Shown: positions 44,501-52,797 of the stretch, piece after piece | Numbering within the stretch: the stretch's first letter is position 1 | How the letters are laid out: each line of letters starts with the position of its first letter | From: an uncultured Acidimicrobiaceae bacterium | Lineage (GTDB): Bacteria; Actinomycetota; Acidimicrobiia; Acidimicrobiales; SZUA-35 | Reading direction: 5' to 3' | Assembly: GCA_947259095.1 (NCBI GenBank) | Contig: CAMYLA010000024.1 | Location: forward strand, 31,149-88,303 | Length of the DNA: 57,155 nt | Position numbers and translations under genes: made by a program | Notes under the pieces: model-generated | The model's input: the letters and a program-made list of their open reading frames with translations, nothing else | Database searches by the model: none | What the model was told of the DNA's origin: nothing

Positions 44501-44564
44501 CCGGGTTCCCGAGGTGCCGGCGACCCGATTTTGCGGTTCGATGGCCAGCGGCGATGATGAGGCC

Positions 44565-45551
44565 ATGACCGAGCATGGCAACGAGGAGGTCGGGGGCGGG
44601 GCCCTGTCGTGGCGGATCGGCGACGTCACCGTGGTGCGGGTCGAGGAGAACATCGTCGGCCTCCCGACCAAGGTGCTGGTGCCGGACATCACCCGGGAAC
44701 AGATCGACGCCCAGCGGCCGTGGGTCGATCCCTACTTCATCGATGACCGGGCCGGCGCCGACGGCGCCGACGGCACTGGAAGCGCCGGTGGCGAGCCCGA
44801 GGGCGATGGGCCGGTGCTGCGGCTGTCGCTGCACTCGTTCGTGATCGATGGGGACGGGCCGACCATCGTGGTCGACACCTGCGTCGGTCCCGACCCGGAG
44901 CGGGCACTGGAAGGCGATCCCGGCTTCGCCGACCGGTTGGCGTCGACCATCGACGGGGGATTGCAGGCGGTTGACGTCGTCGTCTGCACCCACCTGCACT
45001 TCGACCATGTGGGTTGGAACACGATCTCGGTCGACGGGCGGCTCGTCCCCACCTTCCCCAACGCCCGCTACCTGGTGACCAGACCGGAGATGGACGAGTT
45101 GGAGCGCGACGATCACATGGCGGTCAACGAGCCGTCGATCAGACCCCTGGCCGAGGCCGGGGTGCTGGACGTGATCGAGCTCGACGGCTCCGGCCACCGC
45201 ATCACCGATCACGTCCGGCTGATCTCGACGCCCGGCCACACCCCCGGACATGTGTCGGTGTTGATCGAATCGCAGGGAGCCAGCGCCCTCATCACCGGCG
45301 ACGCCTTCCACAGCCCGTTGCAGTTCGCCTATCCGGAACTGGCGGCGTGGCGATTCGACAGCGACCCGACCCAGTCGACCGAGACCCGGTTGTCGATGAT
45401 CGATCGTTTCGCAGATACCGACACCCTGGTCCTCGGCACCCACTTCGCCCCGCCGACCGCAGGGCGGCTGCGCCGCAGCGGCGACGAATCGCAGGTGTGG
45501 TTCGACGCAGGCTCCGTGGCCCCCGCACCGACGGCCGGGCCAGATCGTTAG
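44565..45551 (+). CDS. Metallo-beta-lactamase-fold hydrolase
   Basis: A 328-residue MBL protein with an intact HxHxDH zinc motif (THLHFDHVGW), the later His in STPGHTPGHVSV, Asp in LITGDAF, and final His in GTHFAPPTAG. It resembles quorum-quenching lactonase/glyoxalase II types. It could hydrolyse a lactone or thioester made by the upstream acyl-CoA genes. ATG 44565 follows GATGAGG; ATG 44541 is an alternative. Confidence 0.88.
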   Translation: MTEHGNEEVGGGALSWRIGDVTVVRVEENIVGLPTKVLVPDITREQIDAQRPWVDPYFIDDRAGADGADGTGSAGGEPEGDGPVLRLSLHSFVIDGDGPTIVVDTCVGPDPERALEGDPGFADRLASTIDGGLQAVDVVVCTHLHFDHVGWNTISVDGRLVPTFPNARYLVTRPEMDELERDDHMAVNEPSIRPLAEAGVLDVIELDGSGHRITDHVRLISTPGHTPGHVSVLIESQGASALITGDAFHSPLQFAYPELAAWRFDSDPTQSTETRLSMIDRFADTDTLVLGTHFAPPTAGRLRRSGDESQVWFDAGSVAPAPTAGPDR

Positions 45552-45575
45552 CGCCGTCGCCGATCCGTCGGCGGA

Positions 45576-46325
45576 TTACGGTGCGCAGCCTTCGGGGGCG
45601 AGGCGGGCGTCGACCGCGGTTATCGCAACGCCGTGATCGGGATGGAGATCGATCAGGTTGAACACCTCGGTGGCCGCCACCCCGTACGGGGCGCCCGAGT
45701 ACCAGGCCGGCACCGACCCCGAGCTCACGTCGGTCCTGACGTGCCAGTGGCCGAGGGCCACGTAGTCGGCGGCGGTGGCCTCGATGTCCAGTGGGGTGAG
45801 CGGTGATGATCGACCCAGCCCGCCGAGGTCGCTCGACTCGTAGTGGCCGTGACCGAGCACCACCCACCAGGCATCGTCCCGGGGTCTGCCCGGTGCGTCC
45901 TCCAGGGGCCGGAAGGTCCGATCGTGGATCGGCATGGCCTTGCCCCACAACACCAGCGCCCCGTCGAGCAGCTCCACCGTCGTCCCCTTCGGGTCGTCGA
46001 GGAAGATCACCTCCGACGGTCCGACCGCGTGTGGTTTGTAGAGGGAGCCCTCATCGTGCACGTCGTGGTTGCCGTTGATGACGACGCAGGGGGCGCCGAG
46101 GTCGCCGAGCCGCTCCAGCACCGTGGCGACGAACCGATCGTCGACCCGCTGGTTGTCGAACAGGTCGCCGACCACGAGCACCGCATCCGGTTCCTGCTCC
46201 GCCACCGACGCCTCGATGGCGGTCAACGGACAGAGGCAGTGGTCGGTGTGGCGACCATGATCGGGGGCGCGGAAGCCCCCGCCGAGATGGACGTCGGAGG
46301 TGTGGAGCAGCCGGACCGGTCTCAT
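45576..46325 (-). CDS. Calcineurin-like metallophosphoesterase
   Basis: A 249-residue phosphoesterase. All metal motifs are visible: HTSDVHLGG, VVGDLFDN, INGNHDVHD, LGHGHY and ALGHWH. Close to the SbcD/YkuE-like group, but with no SbcC partner. It may cleave phosphodiesters or nucleotides. ATG 46325 overlaps the Rieske oxygenase stop (ATGA), so both are translated from one transcript. It converges on the MBL gene with a 24-bp gap. Confidence 0.9.
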   Translation of the reverse strand: MRPVRLLHTSDVHLGGGFRAPDHGRHTDHCLCPLTAIEASVAEQEPDAVLVVGDLFDNQRVDDRFVATVLERLGDLGAPCVVINGNHDVHDEGSLYKPHAVGPSEVIFLDDPKGTTVELLDGALVLWGKAMPIHDRTFRPLEDAPGRPRDDAWWVVLGHGHYESSDLGGLGRSSPLTPLDIEATAADYVALGHWHVRTDVSSGSVPAWYSGAPYGVAATEVFNLIDLHPDHGVAITAVDARLAPEGCAP

Positions 46326-47515
46326 CGCAGGGCGTCGGCCCCGGGGTTGGCCTTGGCGCCCGGCTGGAGCAGCCTGTCGAGCGACCGGTGGAAGTGGCTG
46401 AGCGCCGCTTCGTTCCGTCCGTACATCACCTCCGGCAGGGCGCCGGAATCGAGGTTGCGCTGAATCTGTTCCATGAGCGGGAAGTCCTCGGTGCCGGTCA
46501 CCTCGAGCAGCACGTCGAGGTTCTTGATCAGGTGATCCCGCAGGTCGTCGTTCACCGGCCCCGAGGTGGCGTACACCGAGGTGGTGGTCCTGGTCGTTCG
46601 CACATCGATCGGCTCGATCCGCCACACCTCGAAATGGTCGAGCTGGAACACGATGAGGGCGTTTGGCACAACGAAGTACTGGATGGTGGCGTACGGCAGG
46701 ATCGAGCGCCGGGGCCGAGGTTTGTCCATCTCCTCCAGGATGTTCTTGCGGAACGCAGTGGCCGACATGTTCCGGCCCATCGGTTCGAAGATCATGCAGT
46801 CGGAGTTGAAGTAGGGGGCGATGGTTGCCCGATGCAGGGTCCGGATGTGGTACACCTCGGTGAAGGTGTCGAGGACCAACTTCCAGTTGATGTTCCAGGT
46901 GTGAACCCTCGATTCGACATGGATCTGATCGGCGATGCCGAAATCGGCCAGATCGTCGGCCGCCCCGTCGAGCACTGCGTCGAGGTCGATCGGTTCGGTG
47001 CCGCCGGGGCGGACGAAGACCAGCCCGTCCCGCTCGGCCACCGCAACCGGGTGCAGTGCGCAGTCCCGGTCGACGTCGTCGAACGATCCGTACGACGCCG
47101 GGCGGGCCTTGAGCGTGCCGTCGAGCTCGTAGGTCCAGGCGTGGTAGGGACACGACATCGAACGCAGCGCCGACACCGGGCCATATGGCTCGGCGGTCGG
47201 GGCCAGCACCGGGGCGCCACGGTGGCGGCAGGCGTTGACCATGGCCCGCAGCCCTCCGTCTGGCTGGCGGATCACCGCGATGGGGATCCCGTCGAAGCTG
47301 GCGGTGCGGTGGTGGCCCGGCTCCGGGAGCTCACAGCTGAGGGCGAAGAACACCGGGCCCTCCCGGAACAGCAGCCGCTGCTCGGTCTCGAACCGGCCGG
47401 GGTCGGTGTAGGCCGCAGCGGGGTTGACCATGCTGTGCTCGGCGTGCAGCCCGGCCATGCCGGGGCCGGCCGCGGCCACCCGATCCAGCAGTTCCATCTG
47501 ACGTTCGTGGCGCAT
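46322..47515 (-). CDS. Rieske-type aromatic ring-hydroxylating oxygenase, alpha subunit
   Basis: A 397-residue oxygenase. The Rieske [2Fe-2S] ligands are in NACRHRGAPVL and MSCPYHAWTYELDG; the mononuclear iron site is DTFTEVYHIRTLHR with a later Asp in the DHLIKNLDVLLE region. It would hydroxylate or demethylate an aromatic or other ring with electrons from a separate reductase, which is not in this window. No beta subunit is adjacent, as for monomer-type (Rieske demethylase/phthalate-like) enzymes. Confidence 0.92.
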   Translation of the reverse strand: MRHERQMELLDRVAAAGPGMAGLHAEHSMVNPAAAYTDPGRFETEQRLLFREGPVFFALSCELPEPGHHRTASFDGIPIAVIRQPDGGLRAMVNACRHRGAPVLAPTAEPYGPVSALRSMSCPYHAWTYELDGTLKARPASYGSFDDVDRDCALHPVAVAERDGLVFVRPGGTEPIDLDAVLDGAADDLADFGIADQIHVESRVHTWNINWKLVLDTFTEVYHIRTLHRATIAPYFNSDCMIFEPMGRNMSATAFRKNILEEMDKPRPRRSILPYATIQYFVVPNALIVFQLDHFEVWRIEPIDVRTTRTTTSVYATSGPVNDDLRDHLIKNLDVLLEVTGTEDFPLMEQIQRNLDSGALPEVMYGRNEAALSHFHRSLDRLLQPGAKANPGADALR

Positions 47516-47638
47516 ACCGACAACCGACCTCTCGAGCTGTCAAAACCCTAGGGTGGCCGAACGATCCGGGCAAAGCAGGCCCCGGCCGGGCCGGTCATCG
47601 GCTTGTCGGTCGGCCCCGGGGTGATGGAGGATGGGTCG

Positions 47639-48925
47639 ATGGTTGCCCAACAGGTTCAAGCCCCGATACCGGGCGATGCTGTGGCCGACGGACCGGTCGA
47701 CGACGACGGCGGGGTCGAGGCCGCCCTCCGTCGGGAGGTTCGGGACTGGCTGGCCGACAATTGGCACGAGGACAACCGCCGGTCCGACCGGCGGGCCGGC
47801 TGGCTGGCGCAGGTCGTCGACTCCGGTTGGGCCGCTCCCAGCTGGCCACGTGATCGTCACGGCCGGGGGCTCGACCCGAAGCTCAGTCGAGTGGTGGAGG
47901 ACGAGTTCAAGGCGGCCGGGGCCGACGGCTCCGGCCAGGACATGGCCAACCTCTGGGCCAACACGCTGCTGGCCTACGGGAGCGATCCGCTCAAGGACCG
48001 GTTCATCCGGCCCCTGATGCTGGGTCAGGTGAAGATGTGCCTGCTGTACTCCGAGCCCGGTGCCGGCTCCGATCTGGCCGGCATCCAGACCAGGGCCGAA
48101 CGAGACGGCGACGAGTGGATCGTGAACGGTCAAAAGGTCTGGACCTCGGGCGGTCGGCAGGCCCAGTTCGCACTGCTGATCGCCCGTACCGACTGGGACG
48201 TACCGAAACACCAGGGCATCAGCTTCTTCTTCTTTCCCATGGACCAGCCCGGTGTCGAGGTCCGGGCACTGCGCCAGGCCACCGGCGACGCCAGGTTCAA
48301 CGAGGTGTTCCTCACCGAGGCCCGAGTGCCGCAGGCCAACATGCTCGGCGAGTCGAACCGCGGCTGGCGGGTATTGCAGACGGCGCTGGCCTACGAGCGG
48401 GTGGCGATGGGCCAATCGCCCCTCCGCCGGGCCTCGACCGACGGCGGCGGCGCAGTACGTGCGGCCGACGACGAACGTGCCGCCCCGGTCCCTGATCTTT
48501 CGCTGGTCGATCTGGCCGCCGATGTCGACCGGGCCGGCGACCCGGTGACCCGGCAGCGGCTGATGTCGCTCCTGGCGATGGGGCAGGTCAATGAGTGGAA
48601 CGGTCAGCGGGCAAAGGCCGAGCTCGAGAACGGCACCTCGTCGCCGACCGCCTCGTTCGGCAAGCTGGCCATGTCCGGCATCCTCCACACCGCGGGGAGC
48701 CTGCAGACCGAGCTGTTGGGAGCCGAGGCCACCATCGGTGGCGCCGACTCGCCTCGTGCTGCCGACGCCACCTACTCGCTGCTCAACGCCTTCTTCACCT
48801 CGATCGGCGGTGGCACCGATCAGATCCAGCGCAACATCATCGGCGAACGTCTCCTCGGCCTGCCAAAGGAGCCATCGGTCGACCGGGACCTGCCCTTCCG
48901 GGAGGTCCCGAAGCCGACCGGTTGA
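47639..48925 (+). CDS. Acyl-CoA dehydrogenase
   Basis: A 428-residue flavoenzyme. LLYSEPGAGSDLAG binds FAD and substrate, NGQKVWTSGGRQAQFALL follows, and the C-terminus has the FAD-binding SIGGGTDQIQRNIIGERLLGLP. It oxidises an acyl-CoA to its enoyl-CoA. A stretch of about 70 residues around 270-330 is Asp/Ala/Arg-rich. GGAGG at 47626-47630 makes ATG 47639 the start, over ATG 47624. It is divergent from the Rieske gene. Confidence 0.92.
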   Translation: MVAQQVQAPIPGDAVADGPVDDDGGVEAALRREVRDWLADNWHEDNRRSDRRAGWLAQVVDSGWAAPSWPRDRHGRGLDPKLSRVVEDEFKAAGADGSGQDMANLWANTLLAYGSDPLKDRFIRPLMLGQVKMCLLYSEPGAGSDLAGIQTRAERDGDEWIVNGQKVWTSGGRQAQFALLIARTDWDVPKHQGISFFFFPMDQPGVEVRALRQATGDARFNEVFLTEARVPQANMLGESNRGWRVLQTALAYERVAMGQSPLRRASTDGGGAVRAADDERAAPVPDLSLVDLAADVDRAGDPVTRQRLMSLLAMGQVNEWNGQRAKAELENGTSSPTASFGKLAMSGILHTAGSLQTELLGAEATIGGADSPRAADATYSLLNAFFTSIGGGTDQIQRNIIGERLLGLPKEPSVDRDLPFREVPKPTG

Positions 48926-49014
48926 AGCACCCGGCGAGCGGTGAATTTTCGGCCGACGGGCCGGGTCCTGTAGCTTCGACTGGTGGCTACGTCTCTGCTG
49001 TTCCGGTGCCGGCG

Positions 49015-49968
49015 ATGAGTGCCGGCGAGCGACTGCCCGGCGCCCCGGTGCCGATGGAGTACTGGGACGGGGCCGGGGTCCGCATCGCCGGTGACCGCTG
49101 GGGCGACCCCGGCGGCCCGCTGGTCATCCTCCAGCACGGCGGGGGCCAGACCCGTCACGCCTGGCGAGGGGTGGGCGAGACCCTTGGCGACGCCGGCTAC
49201 AACGCGGTGGCCATCGATGCCCGAGGTCACGGTGACACGCCGTGGGCTGCCGATGGCAACTACGACCGCGACATCATGATCGAGGATCTGGCCCTGGTGG
49301 TCGGCCAGCTCGACGCCGGCCAACCGATCCGGGTCGGCGCGACCATGGGGGGCAACACCAGCCTGGTCGGCGCGTCCATGGGGGGCAACACCAGCCTGGC
49401 CGCGCTTGGGGAGGGGCGGATCGAGGGCCGGGCCCTGGTGCTGGTCGACATCGCCCCCCGGATCCGGGCCAGCGGGACCAAGAAGATCGGTCAGTTCATG
49501 AGTCAGAAACCCAACGGCTTCGACTCGCTGGAGGAGGTGTCCGACGCCATCGCCAACTACCAGCCCCACCGGACGCGGCCCCGTTCGCTCGACGGTCTGG
49601 CCAAGAACATCAGGCTGGGGGCCGATGGTCGCTACTACTGGCACTGGGATCCGGCCTATCGGAAACGCCCGTTCATGACCAGGGAGGAGATCCGGGTCAG
49701 GACCCGACGGCTGGAGGAGTGCGCCCGCAACCTGACCCTGCCAACGCTGCTGGTCCGTGGTGGGCTGTCCGATGTGCTGGACGAGGCGGGGGCCCAGGCG
49801 TTCCTGGCCCTGGTGCCCCAGGCCGAATACGTCAACGTGAAGGATGCCGCCCATATGGTGGCAGGCGATCGAAACGACATCTTCGGCGATCGGGTGATCG
49901 AGTTCCTGAACCGGGTTGCCCCGCCGCCGCCACCCACGCCGCCCACGACGACACCGCCGCCGACCTGA
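49015..49968 (+). CDS. Alpha/beta hydrolase with duplicated nucleophile elbow
   Basis: A 317-residue alpha/beta hydrolase. LQHGGGQTRHAWRG forms the oxyanion region and AIDARGHGDTPWA is typical. The nucleophile elbow is present twice in tandem: VGATMGGNTSL then VGASMGGNTSL, an 11-residue (33-bp) repeat. Only the second keeps the G-x-S-x-G serine; the first has Thr. Catalytic Asp probably in LVRGGLSDVLD, His in KDAAHMVAGD. A Pro/Thr-rich tail ends the protein. Its substrate is unknown; it may accept an ester linked to the nearby CoA ligase. Confidence 0.88.
   Translation: MSAGERLPGAPVPMEYWDGAGVRIAGDRWGDPGGPLVILQHGGGQTRHAWRGVGETLGDAGYNAVAIDARGHGDTPWAADGNYDRDIMIEDLALVVGQLDAGQPIRVGATMGGNTSLVGASMGGNTSLAALGEGRIEGRALVLVDIAPRIRASGTKKIGQFMSQKPNGFDSLEEVSDAIANYQPHRTRPRSLDGLAKNIRLGADGRYYWHWDPAYRKRPFMTREEIRVRTRRLEECARNLTLPTLLVRGGLSDVLDEAGAQAFLALVPQAEYVNVKDAAHMVAGDRNDIFGDRVIEFLNRVAPPPPPTPPTTTPPPT
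49333..49398 (+). repeat. 33-bp in-frame tandem duplication
   Basis: 49333-49365 and 49366-49398 differ only at one base (ACC versus TCC, Thr versus Ser). The unit encodes eleven residues of the nucleophile elbow of the alpha/beta hydrolase. Confidence 0.95.
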
Positions 49969-50018
49969 TGTCGCCGGCCCGGTATCACCGGCTGCGCCGA
50001 TGGTGGCCTCCCGGCTCG

Positions 50019-51086
50019 TCAGCCGGCGGTTGCGGTCCGTGACCCGTAGTGGTGGGTCATGTTGTCCGGGTAGCTGCGGGTGAAGTAGTTCCACAGCTGC
50101 TCGCCGTAGGTGGCCGGCTTGTGGTGGCTGCCCATGTCACCGACCCCGGCCTCGGTTTCGTGCTTGCGGGCCATGAACCCGGCCGAGGCGTGGTGGGGGC
50201 TGGCCGCCACCGCATCGGCGAACCGCCGGTCGAGGGGCAGCGGCGCCAGCGGGGTGTCGAGCGAGGGGCCGTGAAAGTAGCCGGTCGAGAGGCGCTCCCG
50301 GGGTGAGATCACCCGATGGGGAGTCGCCACGAGGTAGTTGCCGGTGACCCCTTGTAACATCTCGCCGAGATTGATCACGAACGAGTCGGCGACCACCGGG
50401 ACGTCGATCCAGTCACCGTCCTGGTTCTGGACCTGGAGGCCGGGCGTCGGCCCCGGCGCCAGCACGGTCAGGAACCCGGCATCGTGGTGGGCGTTGACCC
50501 CGGCGCCACCGTCGGGTGTCGGCGGGTAGTGGATGAACTTGGCCAACGACATCGGTTTCGAGCCGAAGAACCGTTGCAGGTGGTCGGCATCCAACCCCAA
50601 CCCGACCGACAACGATCGCAACAGGCGCTCGGCCAGGCCACCGAGGGCTTCGAACCACGCCAGCGACAGTTCCCGGTGCCGGGGCAACACATCTTCGGGC
50701 AGCCACTGGTTTTGGCCCAGCAGTCGCAGGTATGCCGGCTCGACGGTGGGCGGCAGCGCCGGCCACTCGGTCCAGATGTCGATCTGTTCCCGGATGTCGG
50801 GCCGGTTGTTGGTGTACTCGGTGCCCACCGGCTCCCAGCCCCGGAAGTGGCGGGACCCCAGCTTGTCGATCAGCAGCTTGCGTTCCCGGTCGAGTGCGAA
50901 GAACCGCTCCATCATCTCGAACACCGCATCGACCAGGGCCGGGTCCACACCATGGTCGACCACCAGGAACAAGCCGATCTCGTGGCAGATCCGGCACAGC
51001 TCATCGGCCAGCTCCGGGTCCGGTGCCTCGGCGCCGAGGCCGGCCAGGCTGACGACGGGAATCTCGTCGAAGGCTGCGATGGTCAT
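50019..51086 (-). CDS. 2-oxoglutarate/Fe(II) oxygenase, isopenicillin-N-synthase-like
   Basis: A 355-residue non-haem iron oxygenase. The N-terminal DIOX_N region is IPVVSLAGLG and IGLFLVVDHGVD. Iron ligands are H and D in VNAHHDAGFLTVL and a distal His in VATPHRVI; the 2OG or substrate Arg-x-Ser is in RERLSTGYFHGPS. Such bacterial enzymes hydroxylate or desaturate small molecules. It converges on the alpha/beta hydrolase and is divergent from the CoA ligase. Confidence 0.93.
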   Translation of the reverse strand: MTIAAFDEIPVVSLAGLGAEAPDPELADELCRICHEIGLFLVVDHGVDPALVDAVFEMMERFFALDRERKLLIDKLGSRHFRGWEPVGTEYTNNRPDIREQIDIWTEWPALPPTVEPAYLRLLGQNQWLPEDVLPRHRELSLAWFEALGGLAERLLRSLSVGLGLDADHLQRFFGSKPMSLAKFIHYPPTPDGGAGVNAHHDAGFLTVLAPGPTPGLQVQNQDGDWIDVPVVADSFVINLGEMLQGVTGNYLVATPHRVISPRERLSTGYFHGPSLDTPLAPLPLDRRFADAVAASPHHASAGFMARKHETEAGVGDMGSHHKPATYGEQLWNYFTRSYPDNMTHHYGSRTATAG

Positions 51087-51149
51087 GACCAGAGCCTAGC
51101 TTTGGCCGGCGTGGGCGGCCTGGGCGGGCCGGTGCCGCCTTGCTACCGT

Positions 51150-51230
51150 GACCGGCGAGGAGGACCGGCGAGGAGGACCGGCGAGGCGGTCCGGCGAGGA
51201 GGACCGGCGAGGAGGACCGGCGAGGAGGAC
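51150..51230 (+). repeat. 13-bp tandem repeat carrying Shine-Dalgarno-like GAGGAG
   Basis: Six copies of a 13-bp unit (GACCGGCGAGGAG; copies 3 and 4 vary at one base each) run from 51150 to 51227, then a partial copy, and GTG follows at 51232. Each copy carries AGGAGG or GAGGAG, complementary to the 16S rRNA tail. The last AGGAGG ends 3 nt before GTG 51232, which is short spacing. Confidence 0.9.
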
Positions 51231-51231
51231 T

Positions 51232-52797
51232 GTGGCCACAATCGATCGTTGGATCGCCCACTGGGCCGAGCACCGCCCCGATCATCCGGCGGTCCGGTTC
51301 GAGCGGCGCTCGCTGACCTACCTCCAGCTGCCCCACCACGTGCTGGCCATGGTCCGCTGGCGGGCCGGCCGCGGCGTCGGCCACGGCGACCGGGTGGTGT
51401 TCTACGGGCTGAACCGGCCGGAGCAGCTCATCCTGCTGTTCGCCTGCGCTCGGATCGGGGCCATCCTGGTGCCGCTCAACAATCGGCTGTCGGTGGCCGA
51501 GCACCGGTACCAACTCGCCGACGCCGACCCGGTCCTCGCCCTGGCCACCGACGGGTTCGGCGAGGCGCTGGCCGCGGCTCGACCCGGTGCGGCCACCGGG
51601 TCGATGGCCATCGTCGATCTCGACGCCGACCAGGGGTGGACGGCGACCGGGATCGACCCGACGACCGGCGCGGCGGAGCGGGAGGGATCGGCGGCCGGAG
51701 CGGTCGGGGCCGACGACGCCGTCCTCATGGTCTACACGTCCGGCACCACCGGCCGACCGAAAGGGGCGATCCACAGCCAGCGGTCGCTGTTCCACACCGT
51801 GCTCAACGGGGTGGCCCAACAGGATCTGACCGCCGACGATCGGGTGCTCACGGTCCTGCCGCTGTTCCACGTCGGTGGGCTGAACATCCAGACCCTGCCT
51901 GCGCTCCACGTCGGTGCCACCGTGCAGCTCCAGCGGCGGTTCGATCCCGGGGACTGCCTTGAGGCGATCGCCGACTATCGCCCGACCCAGACCCTGTTCG
52001 TACCGGCGGTGATGCAGGCGGTGCTGGCCCACCCGGATTCGGCGTCGGTCGACTTCGGGTCCCTACGGGGCCTCAACGCCGGTTCGTCGGTCATCCCCGA
52101 GCACCTGATCCGGGGCTTCATGGATCGAGGGGTGCCGGTGGGCCAGGTCTACGGCTCGACCGAGACCGGCCCGACGGCGATCGTCCTGCGGTACGAGGAC
52201 GGACCGGCCCATGTCGGGTCCTGTGGCAAGGCCGCGCTGCACACCGAGTTGCGGATCGTCGACGGCGACGATGCCGATGTCGGCCCCGGTGTGGCGGGTG
52301 AGATCCTGGTCCGTGGCCCCCATCTGTTCGTCGGCTACTGGCGGCAACCGAGCGCCACCGCAGCCGCCTTCGTCGACGGCTGGTACCGGACCGGCGATGT
52401 GGCCCGCCGGGACGACCAGGGCTTTGTCCACATCGAGGACCGGTTGGACGACGTGCTGATCTCCGGTGGCGAGAACGTGTACCCGGCCGAGGTGGAGAGC
52501 GTGTTGCTCGAGCACCCGGGAATTGGCCAGGTTGCGGTCATCGGTCGAGCCGACGCTCGCTGGGGCGACATCCCGGTGGCGGTCATCGAAGCGGTGGGAG
52601 ATCGCCCGGTGCCGACGGTGGAGGAGTTGCGGGCCTGGTGCAACGATCGGCTGGCCCGGTTCAAACAGCCCCGGGCGATCGTCGTGGTCGATGAGCTGCC
52701 CCGGACTGCGCTTGGCAAGGTGACCAAGCACCTGCTGCGGCAACGGCTGGCCGACGGATCGGGCGGGGCGGGGCCGGTTCGGCCGCCTACTCGGTGA
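51232..52797 (+). CDS. Acyl-CoA synthetase / AMP-dependent ligase
   Basis: A 521-residue adenylate-forming enzyme. Motifs in order: YTSGTTGRPKGAIHS (P-loop), YGSTETGPTAI, WYRTGDVARRD, ISGGENVYPAEVE and the C-terminal catalytic Lys in PRTALGKVTKHLL. It activates a carboxylic acid to an acyl-CoA. The start is placed at GTG 51232, where family similarity begins. A GTG at 51148 would read through the 13-bp repeat as two copies of a 13-residue Arg/Gly-rich peptide; both are possible. The 3' end overlaps the TadG-like gene by 11 bp, convergently. Confidence 0.92.
   Translation: MATIDRWIAHWAEHRPDHPAVRFERRSLTYLQLPHHVLAMVRWRAGRGVGHGDRVVFYGLNRPEQLILLFACARIGAILVPLNNRLSVAEHRYQLADADPVLALATDGFGEALAAARPGAATGSMAIVDLDADQGWTATGIDPTTGAAEREGSAAGAVGADDAVLMVYTSGTTGRPKGAIHSQRSLFHTVLNGVAQQDLTADDRVLTVLPLFHVGGLNIQTLPALHVGATVQLQRRFDPGDCLEAIADYRPTQTLFVPAVMQAVLAHPDSASVDFGSLRGLNAGSSVIPEHLIRGFMDRGVPVGQVYGSTETGPTAIVLRYEDGPAHVGSCGKAALHTELRIVDGDDADVGPGVAGEILVRGPHLFVGYWRQPSATAAAFVDGWYRTGDVARRDDQGFVHIEDRLDDVLISGGENVYPAEVESVLLEHPGIGQVAVIGRADARWGDIPVAVIEAVGDRPVPTVEELRAWCNDRLARFKQPRAIVVVDELPRTALGKVTKHLLRQRLADGSGGAGPVRPPTR

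Noticed and set aside
51150..51230. CRISPR-like repeat array.
   Set aside because: Direct 13-bp repeats without spacers and no cas genes.
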